A stretch of 22,074 bases of DNA from Bacteroidaceae bacterium (GCA_900769465.1 CAAGGT010000330.1:1-22074); one strand, 5' to 3'; positions 13,143-21,577 are shown, numbered from the stretch's first letter. Translations and numbers: made by a program. Notes: a model not told the origin generated them from the sequence alone.

Positions 13143-14240
13143 TTATTTCTCTTTAATAATCTTTATTATTGAGTGCAACTGCCAAATAGGGTAGTTCCAG
13201 GTCTCTGATTTTGCAATTTTGTGGAAACGCATACAGTTCTTTACTTTCCAGATGTATGATTTCAGGTATTCGTTCTTTGTGGTGGCTACGGCGTGTTCTC
13301 CATATTGTCCGAAATTACCGTAGGTCATAATTAAGCAGAATGCCTTTTTTGCCATTCTTTTGTCGCTTTTTGAGATGTCGCACAGGGCATATTCCAGGGG
13401 CAGTCCAAGATAGTCTGTTGCAATGGCGGTGATAATCTTATATGTTTCCCAGAGCTGCAACTCTTTAGCGTATTTTATGAAAAGCTCTTTGTCAATGTTT
13501 GCCTGGTTCCTATATACAAACAGTACCCAATCGCATATCTGCCTTAACCCGAGGCCTGAAAAAATTATGTGTCGGAGCATATGCGACAACATCTGCAAGG
13601 CGTTGGCCAGGGGTGGAAAAATTTCAATCCTGCATCCATCTACCGATATGTGCGATTTCCCCGTTTCAAGAATCGAGGCTATTATCCCATTGTAGCGTTT
13701 CTGTAGCTTCTTGGTGTAGAAAGTTGCGCTTTTTTTGTGTATCTCTACTTTGAATCCATTGTATTCTGTTTCGCAGTGAGCATCATCGGGGTCACCATCC
13801 AATTCATATCCTCTGGATGTGAAATATCTGCTTGCTTTTTCAAACTGCTGTGGGGTGAAGTATATGTCAATGTCTCCGCATATGCGATGTCCCGGTGCCG
13901 GATAGTTGAGTGCAACACCTTGTCCTTTAAGCAGGTATGGTTCCAGTGATTCTTTCCTCATCTCTGTCACAAGGGTGGTGAGTGTGCCGTTCATCTTTCT
14001 GTTCTGCGATTCAATGAGTTTCTGCATCATTATCCATTGCATACGTAGCTTTATTTCCGGCTTTTGCTCTTCGGGCAGTTTGGCTATGGCGTCAAGCATT
14101 ATGCCACTCACGGTCTGTTCCTTTGATATGGCATATATGCTGTTCCACTCTTCGGTACTCACAATGCGTGGCAACACGGGGGTGGTGTCCCATATTGCGG
14201 CTCTCATAAGTGTGAAAAATATCTCTTCGAGGTTGTTCAT
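13143..14240 (-). CDS. NTP_transf_5-like putative nucleotidyltransferase
   Basis: A 365-residue protein resembling the family called uncharacterised nucleotidyltransferase (NTP_transf_5), often found in exopolysaccharide and some peptide loci. The diagnostic region is PYLLKGQGVALNYP (about 101-114), then HRICGDIDIYFTP (118-130) with D123 and D125 as the expected metal-binding pair, and FKVEIHKK as a likely third acidic site. The flanks are helical, including SHMLRHIIFSGLGLRQICDW, which is typical of the family's C-terminal part. Start: a GTG at 14243 is in frame, but the ATG at 14240, whose first base is also the last base of the GT2 stop, is more likely. The substrate is unknown. Its place between a glycosyltransferase and wecB suggests a role in glycan modification. 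Confidence 0.78.
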   Translation of the reverse strand: MNNLEEIFFTLMRAAIWDTTPVLPRIVSTEEWNSIYAISKEQTVSGIMLDAIAKLPEEQKPEIKLRMQWIMMQKLIESQNRKMNGTLTTLVTEMRKESLEPYLLKGQGVALNYPAPGHRICGDIDIYFTPQQFEKASRYFTSRGYELDGDPDDAHCETEYNGFKVEIHKKSATFYTKKLQKRYNGIIASILETGKSHISVDGCRIEIFPPLANALQMLSHMLRHIIFSGLGLRQICDWVLFVYRNQANIDKELFIKYAKELQLWETYKIITAIATDYLGLPLEYALCDISKSDKRMAKKAFCLIMTYGNFGQYGEHAVATTKNEYLKSYIWKVKNCMRFHKIAKSETWNYPIWQLHSIIKIIKEK

Positions 14241-15031
14241 CACTTGTCTATACTTTTAGCCCTGTATCTGATCCTTGATGCAAGGAGTTCGTAAATCTTG
14301 TACGGGTAGCGCAGGCTCAACAGCAGGATGTTTGAATGTATGCCATTGTCCTTGAGGGCTTTGAGGTGGTCCTTCATTATTTGCCAACGGCTGCCGAATC
14401 CATCGGTCGATGCCCCACCTACACGCATTGTGACAAAGTCGCGTTCAATGTATTTGGTGGATATGCGGTTTACGTAAATGTATCGCAGCAGGCTTTCAAA
14501 ATCGGCACCAATCTTGTAGTTGGTGTTGAATGCTCCATATCTTGTATATACGTCGCGTTTGCAATAGAATGAGGGATGGGCTGGCATAAAGCCGTAACGC
14601 ATGAGCCCGCGGCTGAATATTCTTGATGAATAGTACCTCACGCACTTGCCGAGGTCTTCGTCGGTGACAAAGTGGATGTCTCCATAAACGGCATCTGTCG
14701 TGTTGTCTTGCATATTGTTGGCTATGGTTTCAAGAATGTCGGCCGAAGTGTAGAAATCGTCGCTGTTCAATATACCTACAATGTCACCTGTAGCCATTGC
14801 TATTCCCTTGTTCATGGCATCATACAGTCCTTTGTCCTTTTCGCTTATCCAGCGCATCCTGCCATTGAACTTTGGCTCATATTCCTTGATGATGTCCAGC
14901 GTGTTGTCTTTTGACAAACCATCGACAACAATATATTCAATATCGTTGTATGTCTGTGCAAGAACGGATTTGAGTGTGTCCTTTATTGTCGCTGCACTGT
15001 TGTATGTCGCTGTTATAATCGATATTTTCAT
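14240..15031 (-). CDS. Glycosyltransferase family 2 (WcaE-like)
   Basis: A soluble GT-A glycosyltransferase of 263 residues. It shows MKISIITATYNSAATIKDTL, IEYIVVDGLSKDNTLDII, WISEKDKGLYDAMNKGIAMA, the metal-binding GILNSDDFY (residues 86-94), AVYGDIHFV, and MPAHPSFYCKRDVYTRYGAF with KIGADFESLLRY. This set is characteristic of the WcaE-like colanic/exopolysaccharide group. The frame is open further upstream to 15247, but the ATG at 15029-15031 gives the canonical N-terminus and lies downstream of a strong promoter. It is the first gene of the operon GT2, nucleotidyltransferase-like, wecB and the small ORF. The donor and acceptor sugars cannot be told. Confidence 0.9.
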   Translation of the reverse strand: MKISIITATYNSAATIKDTLKSVLAQTYNDIEYIVVDGLSKDNTLDIIKEYEPKFNGRMRWISEKDKGLYDAMNKGIAMATGDIVGILNSDDFYTSADILETIANNMQDNTTDAVYGDIHFVTDEDLGKCVRYYSSRIFSRGLMRYGFMPAHPSFYCKRDVYTRYGAFNTNYKIGADFESLLRYIYVNRISTKYIERDFVTMRVGGASTDGFGSRWQIMKDHLKALKDNGIHSNILLLSLRYPYKIYELLASRIRYRAKSIDK

Positions 15032-15072
15032 TGTCGGTTCTTTTGTGTTTTCCCGCATTCTGCCACTCACGA

Positions 15073-15103
15073 CAAAAATAGTGATAATTATTAAAAAAGC
15101 AAA
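15073..15103 (-). promoter_or_regulatory. Promoter of the GT2-NTP_transf_5-wecB operon, TTTG-N19-TATTTTTG
   Basis: On the minus strand TTTG (15100-15103) and TATTTTTG (15073-15080) are exactly 19 nt apart, matching the Bacteroidota consensus at both elements. Transcription should start near 15066, giving a leader of about 35 nt to the ATG at 15031 and excluding the longer frame that begins at 15247. Confidence 0.8.
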
Positions 15104-15188
15104 GTGAAAATCCATGTAATTCACTGATTGTGCAATTTCAATGAGTTCCTTTTGTGTTTTAGTGTATATGTTTATGGACTGATATGGA

Positions 15189-15224
15189 CGTGAAGGCCGA
15201 CCGTATTCCCGGTCGGCCTTCACG
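15189..15224. terminator. GC-rich perfect hairpin, probable terminator after the hexosaminidase gene
   Basis: CGTGAAGGCCGACCG (15189-15203) pairs perfectly over 15 bp with CGGTCGGCCTTCACG (15210-15224) around a six-base loop. It lies about 80 nt after the hexosaminidase stop and upstream of the next promoter, where a terminator would be expected. There is no T-run on the minus-strand 3' side, so termination is inferred from position and stability. Confidence 0.6.
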
Positions 15225-15305
15225 CCTGTTTTGTCGATGTATGCCAAAGGTGGGTAAGGATAACCTGTCTTCTTTAGCTTTCTTTGTTTCTTGTTGGTTG
15301 GGATG

Positions 15306-16934
15306 CTATTCTCTCACGACAATTTCGAATGGGATGCGTACGGAGATTCCGTCCTTCATCATTTCGGTGATGTTGGGGTATATGCGCTCCTTGAAACTGT
15401 CCCAACTACGTTGCTGCATATTGCTCCATCCGGCTTCGGCTATGGCCATTGCGCGCGGGAAGGCCATATATGTGGCACGGTTGATGTCCTTGATGGCCTC
15501 GGCCCACAATGTTGCCATAACGCCCTGTATGTGAGCCTGTTCTTCGGCTGGCAGGGCATATCCGGGGTCTAGTCTGTAGCTCTGCTCGAGGGTTGTCACC
15601 GGCATTCCCCAGTTGTTGAACTCGGGCAGGTCGCCGGGGTATTGGGGGTAGTCGAGATAGGCGTGTTCGCCCGGTGCCATAATCAGAGGATGCCCGTATT
15701 TGCGTGTGAGTTCAATGCACTTTGGTGTGAGGGCGTTGCGCCAGGTGACAAGGGTTACATCGGCCGGGTATGGGAACAGATAGTCATTCGCCGGTGGCCA
15801 TATGTTGTCAAGTTCGCACCACAGGATGGCCTGCTTGCCGTTGTCGCGTACGATGTTGAGGATGTTGTTGAAGAACGGAATCATCAGCTGAGACGGCTTC
15901 TCGTAACCCAACTGTTGCATCATTGCAAGACAATCGGGGCATTTTGCCCAATTCTCCTTTACGGCAGCCTCGTCACCACCCAGGTGTAAGTGGTCGGATG
16001 GGAATAGTTCGGCTACCTCTCTGATGATGTCCGAGTAGATGCTGTATACATCCGTATTTGCGGCGCACAACATCATATTGGTGGTGTGGCCAAGGTTTTT
16101 CTTCTCGTTGTGGCGGAAGGCGCAGCCCAGCTCGGGGTGTGCGGCAAGTATGGCAACGGAGTGTCCCGGAATGTCCAACTCGGGGATGATCTCTATGTTG
16201 CGGTCGGCTGCATAGTGGATAATCTCTTTCAGTTCTTCCTGTGTGTAGTAGCCGTTGTCGGGCCCCTGGTTGCTGCTTCCGGGGGTACGGAATGCGCCTG
16301 TGGCTGTTAGTTCGGGGTGGCTCTTTATTTCAATGCGCCAACCCTGGTCGTCGGTCAGGTGAAGCTGCAACACGTTGAACTTGAAACGGGCCATCTGGTC
16401 TATGAACAGCTTTACGTCCTTTGTGGGTATGAAATGACGCGCGGGGTCGAGCATTATTGCGCGGAAACCGAAACGAGGGTTATCGTCAATGCGTATGTGG
16501 GCAATCTTCCTGTCGGCGGTGTTGCGGATGTCACCAATGAATAGCTGGTCAAGTGTCTGCAATGCAAGGAAGATGGCTCCTTCGGTTGCTCCTTTTATGA
16601 AAATTCCGTTCTTGTTTATCTCCAGAGTGTAGTGTTCGCGTCCTTTGAGGGTGTTGTCGGTCTCGAGCGAGATGATGTTCTTGTTCTTCTTGCTGCCCAC
16701 ACGTGGTGTCACTCCTAAACGTTTTTGGAGTATGCGTTGCAGTTCGGTTATGACAAAGGCGTTGCCGGGCAACGTGCTTTGTATTGTTGTTGTGTTGTTT
16801 ATGGCAAAGGTCTTCTCCTTGCTGCACTGCTCAATGCTGTTGGGGTAGGGTACAAGGGCTTGTGTGTTGTTCTGTGCAATGGCTGTGGCTGTTGTTGCCA
16901 GTGCAATCAGGAGTGTGAGGATGTTTCTTTTCAT
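15306..16934 (-). CDS. Exported beta-N-acetylhexosaminidase, glycoside hydrolase family 20
   Basis: A 542-residue enzyme with a signal peptide (MKRNILTLLIALATTATAIA then QNN), so periplasmic or surface located; no lipobox. The N-terminal GH20b-like domain includes VITELQRILQKRLGV and EHYTLEINKNGIFIKGATEGA. The catalytic barrel follows: FRAIMLDPARHFIPTKDVK, FNVLQLHLTDDQGWRIEIKS, EIIPELDIPGHSVAILAAHP, and the catalytic pair in LHLGGDEAAV (D321-E322) used in substrate-assisted cleavage. It probably removes terminal GlcNAc or GalNAc from glycans or peptidoglycan fragments. It begins 37 nt after the mltG stop and probably shares its transcript. The protein stops soon after the barrel, at PFEIVVRE, without the extra C-terminal domains some relatives have. 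Confidence 0.93.
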   Translation of the reverse strand: MKRNILTLLIALATTATAIAQNNTQALVPYPNSIEQCSKEKTFAINNTTTIQSTLPGNAFVITELQRILQKRLGVTPRVGSKKNKNIISLETDNTLKGREHYTLEINKNGIFIKGATEGAIFLALQTLDQLFIGDIRNTADRKIAHIRIDDNPRFGFRAIMLDPARHFIPTKDVKLFIDQMARFKFNVLQLHLTDDQGWRIEIKSHPELTATGAFRTPGSSNQGPDNGYYTQEELKEIIHYAADRNIEIIPELDIPGHSVAILAAHPELGCAFRHNEKKNLGHTTNMMLCAANTDVYSIYSDIIREVAELFPSDHLHLGGDEAAVKENWAKCPDCLAMMQQLGYEKPSQLMIPFFNNILNIVRDNGKQAILWCELDNIWPPANDYLFPYPADVTLVTWRNALTPKCIELTRKYGHPLIMAPGEHAYLDYPQYPGDLPEFNNWGMPVTTLEQSYRLDPGYALPAEEQAHIQGVMATLWAEAIKDINRATYMAFPRAMAIAEAGWSNMQQRSWDSFKERIYPNITEMMKDGISVRIPFEIVVRE

Positions 16935-16971
16935 GACTTGTGTGATGTGTGCGGTGTTAGCCTGTGTGTGA

Positions 16972-18024
16972 CTATTTCTTTATGTTGAGCTTGTTGAGCG
17001 CCTGTTGGTATTTTCTTGCATTGGCGTTGTGTTCGCCGAGTGTCTTGGCAAAGTTGTGTGTGCCCGAGAAATCCTCTTTGGCGCACATGTACAGGTAGTC
17101 GTGTCTGGTGTGGTTGAGTACGCTCTCTATCGCCTGCTTTGACGGGATGCGTATGGGACCCGGAGGCAATCCTGTGTTCCTGTATGTGTTGTATGGGGAG
17201 TTGACTTCAAGGTCTTTGTTCAGTATGCGCTGACGTGTGGGGTCGCCGAGTGCGAACTTGACGGTGGGGTCGGCCTGCAGTGGCATCCCGCGTTTCAGGC
17301 GGTTTATGTAAAGACCTGCAATGATGGGCATCTCGGCCGTGTTGGCGGTCTCCTCGTCAACGATTGATGCGAGTGTAGATACCTGGGCCGGGGTGAGGCC
17401 GGCGGCCTTTGCCTTTGCTTGGCGGTCGTCGTTCCAGAACTTGCGGTTCCACGATGACATCTTCTCGAAAAACTTTTCAGCCGATATATCCCAATAGACC
17501 TCGTATGTGTCGGGCAGGAAAAATGCCGGGATGGCTTCCTGTGTATAACCGAAACATGACATTGCTATGGGGTGGGTGTAGGCTGCCAGTTCGGCGGAAT
17601 CGGCCATTATCTGTCGGCTGATGGTGCCGATGGCCTGCTGTATGTCCCTTGTGGAGGGGATGGTTACCCTGACGGGTGTCTGCTGCCTGCTGACGATGCG
17701 GTTGTATATCCCGCTCATTGTGTCGCCGTTCTTTATGGCATATTTTCCGCTGCGTTTGCGGCTGTCAAAGTTGTTGTGTGCGGCAAGGAGTGCAAAACCG
17801 TGTGTGTCGGAGCCTGGGATTGCTTGTCTTATTTTGTCGATTACAGACAAGGCGCTGTCCTGTGGCGTGATGTATATGTATGCCGTTTCTTCGGTTTGGA
17901 TGGTGTATATCTTTACCGCGTAATACTTGTAGCCTATTGCCCAAGCGAAATAAACGGCTGTTGCAAGCATTGCCAATGCTATGGGAATAAACAGTTTGGC
18001 TCTATTTCTTTTTGTCTTTTCCAT
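16972..18024 (-). CDS. mltG: Endolytic murein transglycosylase, MltG/YceG family
   Basis: MltG cleaves nascent glycan strands in the periplasm and is thought to set strand length. The 350-residue product has a basic start, one membrane helix (about residues 12-34), a LysM-like region near 75-110 (SGKYAIKNGDTMSGIYNRI) and the YceG catalytic domain. Domain motifs are FLPDTYEVYWDISAEKF, STLASIVDEETANTAEMPIIAGLYINRLKRGMPLQADPTV (VDEET, with glutamates 224-225) and PYNTYRNTGLPPGPI. The usual VEKET-type motif reads VDEET, so the second glutamate is kept. The ATG at 18022-18024 is chosen because a -7 element at 18040-18047 leaves no leader for the in-frame TTG at 18042. The GH20 gene follows. Confidence 0.93.
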   Translation of the reverse strand: MEKTKRNRAKLFIPIALAMLATAVYFAWAIGYKYYAVKIYTIQTEETAYIYITPQDSALSVIDKIRQAIPGSDTHGFALLAAHNNFDSRKRSGKYAIKNGDTMSGIYNRIVSRQQTPVRVTIPSTRDIQQAIGTISRQIMADSAELAAYTHPIAMSCFGYTQEAIPAFFLPDTYEVYWDISAEKFFEKMSSWNRKFWNDDRQAKAKAAGLTPAQVSTLASIVDEETANTAEMPIIAGLYINRLKRGMPLQADPTVKFALGDPTRQRILNKDLEVNSPYNTYRNTGLPPGPIRIPSKQAIESVLNHTRHDYLYMCAKEDFSGTHNFAKTLGEHNANARKYQQALNKLNIKK

Positions 18025-18039
18025 AAAAGCAAATTTATG

Positions 18040-18070
18040 CAAAAATACAATTTCGTGTGTTTAAAGTCAA
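18040..18070 (-). promoter_or_regulatory. Probable mltG promoter
   Basis: On the minus strand TATTTTTG at 18040-18047 is an exact -7 match. A TTGAC at 18066-18070 sits about where the -33 element belongs, close to TTTG but not exact. Transcription would start near 18033, leaving a leader of only about 9 nt, so the transcript is nearly leaderless. Confidence 0.6.
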
Positions 18071-18140
18071 GTTATTGGCGGATTTTATTATATGAGGTTA
18101 TTTTTTTTGAAAAAAACGATGGGTAATGTTAAATGTTTAG

Positions 18141-18148
18141 TATCTTTG
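18141..18148 (+). promoter_or_regulatory. Probable promoter (-7 element) of the wza-wzc operon
   Basis: TATCTTTG matches TAnnTTTG, with predicted transcription start near 18155. It leaves an unusually long leader of about 130 nt before the wza-like ATG, whose middle part (about 18170-18245) is much more GC-rich than its flanks. The -33 region lacks TTTG at the standard spacing. Confidence 0.55.
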
Positions 18149-18286
18149 CATAATTAATGAATTATTGTGTGTTGCCGGATGTGCCCTGGCCGTTTGGGGC
18201 CGATGCTTGGCGGGACGTGTAGGGGTGGCAATGCGCTGATGCTGTAAGAATAATCAATTTTGGAATAATAATCAAAAAAATAAGAA

Positions 18287-19090
18287 ATGAGAACTTTGCA
18301 GAAAAAGAATTTCGTTTTTCTCTCTTTGCTTATGCTCATGGCATTGGCATCGTGTACTTCGCACAAGAAGGTGCCTTACCTGCAGAACAGCAGAGAGTGG
18401 GCCGAGGTTGAACAGACTGTTGGCGTGTATGAAGCTAGAATACATCCCAATGATCTGTTGAATATTGTTGTTACAAACCCCGACAATCCGGCTTCTTCAT
18501 TGGCTTACAACCTGGTGTCTCCGTCGGATAACTCTTTAAAGGGAAACTTGACATCCCAGCCCACATTGCAAAACTATCTTGTTGATATGGACGGCAATGT
18601 GACAATACCCAACGTGGGGCAGGTAAACATTGGCGGAATGACGATAGCCGAAGCAGAACGTCACATCCTTGCCAAGGTGCAGTCTTCGTTCTCCTCTTTG
18701 CCGGTGGTTGTGGTTCGTTTTGTCGATTTCAAGATTTCTGTGCTTGGTGAGGTGACAGCGCCCGGAACATTTACAATCAAGAACGGCAAGGTGACTGTTC
18801 TTGAGGCATTGGCTATGGCGCGCGACCTTACCATATATGGCCAGCGTGATAATGTAAAGGTTATACGTGAGAACAATGTGGGCAAAAAGGAGATTGTGGA
18901 ACTCAATCTCAACGATGCTTCAATCCTTAGCTCGCCTTATTATTATCTGCAGCAGAACGATGTTGTCTACGTGACACCTAACGAGTCAAAGGCGAAGAAT
19001 TCTGATATCGGTTCAAGCACTTCGCTCTGGTTCTCGGGAACATCAATCCTGATTTCATTGACATCACTTTTGTATAATATCTTGAAGTAA
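18287..19090 (+). CDS. Wza-like polysaccharide export outer-membrane lipoprotein
   Basis: A 267-residue lipoprotein with a classic lipobox (LMALASC, Cys23). The polysaccharide-export domain follows at about 45-140: RIHPNDLLNIVVTNPDNPA, YLVDMDGNVTIPNVGQVNIGGMTIAEAERHI. An SLBB domain at about 148-215 shows KISVLGEVTAPGTFTIKNGKVTVLEALAMARDLTIYGQRDNV. The C-terminus is a short hydrophobic helix (LWFSGTSILISLTSLLYNIL), matching the Wza design in which an amphipathic helix spans the outer membrane. The usual product is a ring-shaped channel for capsule or exopolysaccharide. The wzc-like gene starts 8 nt later, and together they span both membranes. Confidence 0.92.
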   Translation: MRTLQKKNFVFLSLLMLMALASCTSHKKVPYLQNSREWAEVEQTVGVYEARIHPNDLLNIVVTNPDNPASSLAYNLVSPSDNSLKGNLTSQPTLQNYLVDMDGNVTIPNVGQVNIGGMTIAEAERHILAKVQSSFSSLPVVVVRFVDFKISVLGEVTAPGTFTIKNGKVTVLEALAMARDLTIYGQRDNVKVIRENNVGKKEIVELNLNDASILSSPYYYLQQNDVVYVTPNESKAKNSDIGSSTSLWFSGTSILISLTSLLYNILK

Positions 19091-19098
19091 CTTTTGCT

Positions 19099-21495
19099 AT
19101 GAAAGAGAATGAGAATGTAAATATCCCACAGCAGGAAGAAGAGGGAGGTTTCGACATTCGCGTGATATTGGGTTATCTGCGTGCATATTGGCCTCTTTTT
19201 GTTGTTTCGGTTGTTGTGTGTATGGTTTTTGCCTTTGTGTATCTGCGTTTTGTTACTCCGGTATATAATGTGGCGGCAAAGGTTTTGCTCCAGGATAGCC
19301 AGAGAGGTGGTTCGGTGATGCCCCCCGCCGATATGTTGGCCGATTTCGGTGTGCAGAACAAGATTTCGAATATCGAGAATGAGATAGAACTGATGTCGTC
19401 AATGGCTGTTGTCCGTGGCGCGGTTGTCGATTCGGAACTTTATGTACGATACAAGTGGGGCGAGGACAGTGCGCTGTACAAGAGTACTACTCCGTTTGTT
19501 GTTTCGCTTGATGAGGAAACACTGGCTAATTGGAACGAGGCCGTACAGTTGAGTGTGGTTGCCGGTGCAGATGGTAATGTATCGGTTGCCTGTGTCGTTG
19601 GTGAAACTGTGGGGCAGAGTGTGCAGGCGCAGTCGTTCCCATTCAAGTTTGAGACACCCGCGGGCAATGTTGTCATAAACCGCAACGAGGAGGTGGAGCT
19701 TGTACCTGGTGATATTACCATAACAATAAGGCCGGTAGATGCTGTGGCTACGGCATACAAGAGGGCTCTTGCAATATCTCCGCTGTCAAAGACTGCTTCG
19801 GTTGCAGTGCTTTCATACAATACTATAGACCCTGTTGAGGGTGCTGTGTTCCTGAACTCGATTATGGAGAGCTTCAATAACGTGACGAACGAGACAAAGC
19901 GTCAGGTGGCTTGCAGGACAGAGGCGTTCATATCGGAGCGTCTGAAGTCCTTGAAGAAGGAACTTGAGGAGATGGAAGGAAGCCTTGCCGCATATAAGAA
20001 GCAGAATGAGCTGGTGGATCCCAAGCTTGATGTTACACAGGTGAGCCAGAAGAAGGCTGAATATGTGAGACATCTTGAGCAGATTGATCTCCGCATTGAG
20101 GCTTCAAAGTATATGAATGACTTTGTAAATAACCCCAAGAACGATATGCAGGTTATCCCGGCTTCGTTCGGTGTTGACCTTGATGCGGCACTTGTGAGCC
20201 TGGTGAACAACTACAATGCAAAGGTTCTTGAGCGTAAGACACTTTTGCAGACAACAACCGAGGAGAACCCTATTCTGCGAAATGCTACAACAGTACTCCG
20301 TGCTATGCAGGAGGATTTGCGAACTGCGTTGCAGGCGCTTGACCAGTCGCTGTCGATAGAACGTAAGGCCGTGTCTATACTTGCCGACAAATATACAGGA
20401 CGTTTTGAGATGTCGCCCGAGGTGGAGCGTCAGCTCTTGACAATTACACGTGAGTGTAACATCAAGTCCGATCTGTATGTGATGCTTCTGCAGAAGTATG
20501 AGGAGACTCTGTTGAGCATTGAGGTACAGAGTGATAACCTCAGTTGCATCGATGCTCCATACTGTTCGGGTGTGGTTTCTCCAAATAGCCGTATGATATA
20601 CTTGATTGCACTGTTTATGGGCCTTATCCTGCCGGCTGCATTCATTTATATCCGCGTGATTTTGCGTAACAAGTTCGATACAGTTGATGAGATACAGGCT
20701 ATGATTGATGCTCCGTATCTTGGAACTATCCCATCGAATGTGACACGCGACGGATTCAAGAAGATTCCTTCTAAGCCCATTGTGGTTGAGAAGAACAAGA
20801 ACGATGTTATGGCCGAGGCCTTCCGTACACTGCGTACTAATCTCCAGTTTGTGATGAAAAAGACACAGGGTAAGGTGATCATGTTTACCTCGACAATCTC
20901 GGGTGAGGGTAAGACATTCATCGCCTCGAACCTGGCTGTCAGTACAGTGCTTCTTGGAAAGAAGACTCTTTTGGTGGGTAGTGATATCCGTCGTCCGCGT
21001 CTTGCTGAGGTGTTCAACTTCAACCCGACACGCAAGGGCTTGACAAGCTATCTGGCCGCAAATGAGGATGAGGTTAAGATGCTTGATGAGTTGATTATCC
21101 CATCGAATGTAGTGGATGGCCTTGATTTGCTCCCAGCGGGTATTGTGCCTCCTAACCCTGCCGAACTTCTCTCGGGAAATAACCTTGACAGAGCTATCGA
21201 GTATCTGCGTGAAAAATATGACTATATAATCTTTGATGCGGCTCCTGCAGGTCTTGTGGCCGACTCTATTATTGTCAGCCGCGTTGCCGACATTGTTGCT
21301 TATGTGGTGCGTGTGGGCTATACACACAAGGCTGATTCTTATTTCATATCTTCATTGATAAAGGAGAAGAAACTCAGCAATGTTGCCATTGTTGCCAACG
21401 GTGACGACTTGAAGAAGAAACCATATGGCTCACGAGGTAGCAACAGGTATTCAAGTTATGGATATTCATACATTGACGAAGGCAAACGTAAATAA
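19099..21495 (+). CDS. Wzc-like polysaccharide co-polymerase and tyrosine autokinase
   Basis: A 798-residue inner-membrane protein. A Wzz-type domain starts near residue 15 with a first helix at about 27-52 (WPLFVVSVVVCMVFAFVYLRF). A periplasmic coiled-coil part follows, rich in Leu/Glu/Lys (SERLKSLKKELEEMEGSLAAYKKQ), with a GNVR-like region. The second helix is at about 499-520. The cytoplasmic BY-kinase domain has Walker A TSTISGEGKTF (597-607), Walker A' LLVGSDIRRPRL (624-635) and Walker B YIIFDAAPAG (709-718). The tail YGSRGSNRYSSYGYSYIDEG holds five tyrosines for autophosphorylation. Cycles of phosphorylation control chain length and export through the Wza-like channel. An aspartate is kept in both Walker A' and B, although DAAP replaces the more usual DTxP. 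Confidence 0.94.
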   Translation: MKENENVNIPQQEEEGGFDIRVILGYLRAYWPLFVVSVVVCMVFAFVYLRFVTPVYNVAAKVLLQDSQRGGSVMPPADMLADFGVQNKISNIENEIELMSSMAVVRGAVVDSELYVRYKWGEDSALYKSTTPFVVSLDEETLANWNEAVQLSVVAGADGNVSVACVVGETVGQSVQAQSFPFKFETPAGNVVINRNEEVELVPGDITITIRPVDAVATAYKRALAISPLSKTASVAVLSYNTIDPVEGAVFLNSIMESFNNVTNETKRQVACRTEAFISERLKSLKKELEEMEGSLAAYKKQNELVDPKLDVTQVSQKKAEYVRHLEQIDLRIEASKYMNDFVNNPKNDMQVIPASFGVDLDAALVSLVNNYNAKVLERKTLLQTTTEENPILRNATTVLRAMQEDLRTALQALDQSLSIERKAVSILADKYTGRFEMSPEVERQLLTITRECNIKSDLYVMLLQKYEETLLSIEVQSDNLSCIDAPYCSGVVSPNSRMIYLIALFMGLILPAAFIYIRVILRNKFDTVDEIQAMIDAPYLGTIPSNVTRDGFKKIPSKPIVVEKNKNDVMAEAFRTLRTNLQFVMKKTQGKVIMFTSTISGEGKTFIASNLAVSTVLLGKKTLLVGSDIRRPRLAEVFNFNPTRKGLTSYLAANEDEVKMLDELIIPSNVVDGLDLLPAGIVPPNPAELLSGNNLDRAIEYLREKYDYIIFDAAPAGLVADSIIVSRVADIVAYVVRVGYTHKADSYFISSLIKEKKLSNVAIVANGDDLKKKPYGSRGSNRYSSYGYSYIDEGKRK

Positions 21496-21520
21496 CGTGT
21501 TTTAGCATCTGATGCCAACG

Positions 21521-21558
21521 AAATCTCCGGCAGGCTTCCCTACCGGAGATTTTTTTTA
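21521..21558 (+). terminator. Intrinsic terminator of the wza-wzc operon
   Basis: AAATCTCCGG (21521-21530) pairs with CCGGAGATTT (21543-21552) around a 12-base loop and continues into a run of Ts. It begins 26 nt after the wzc-like stop, so the export pair forms a closed two-gene unit. Confidence 0.88.
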
Positions 21559-21577
21559 TAATTTTATTGCAAAAGCA

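Noticed and set aside
15032..15247. N-terminal extension of the GT2 glycosyltransferase frame
   Set aside because: A complete promoter lies inside it at 15073-15103, a hairpin interrupts it, and the family N-terminus (MKISIITATYN) starts at 15031.
20104..21327. Long open frame (407 codons) on the minus strand opposite the wzc-like gene
   Set aside because: It is antisense to a clearly recognised kinase, has His/Cys/Asn/Thr-heavy composition typical of reverse-complement frames, and shows no recognisable domain.
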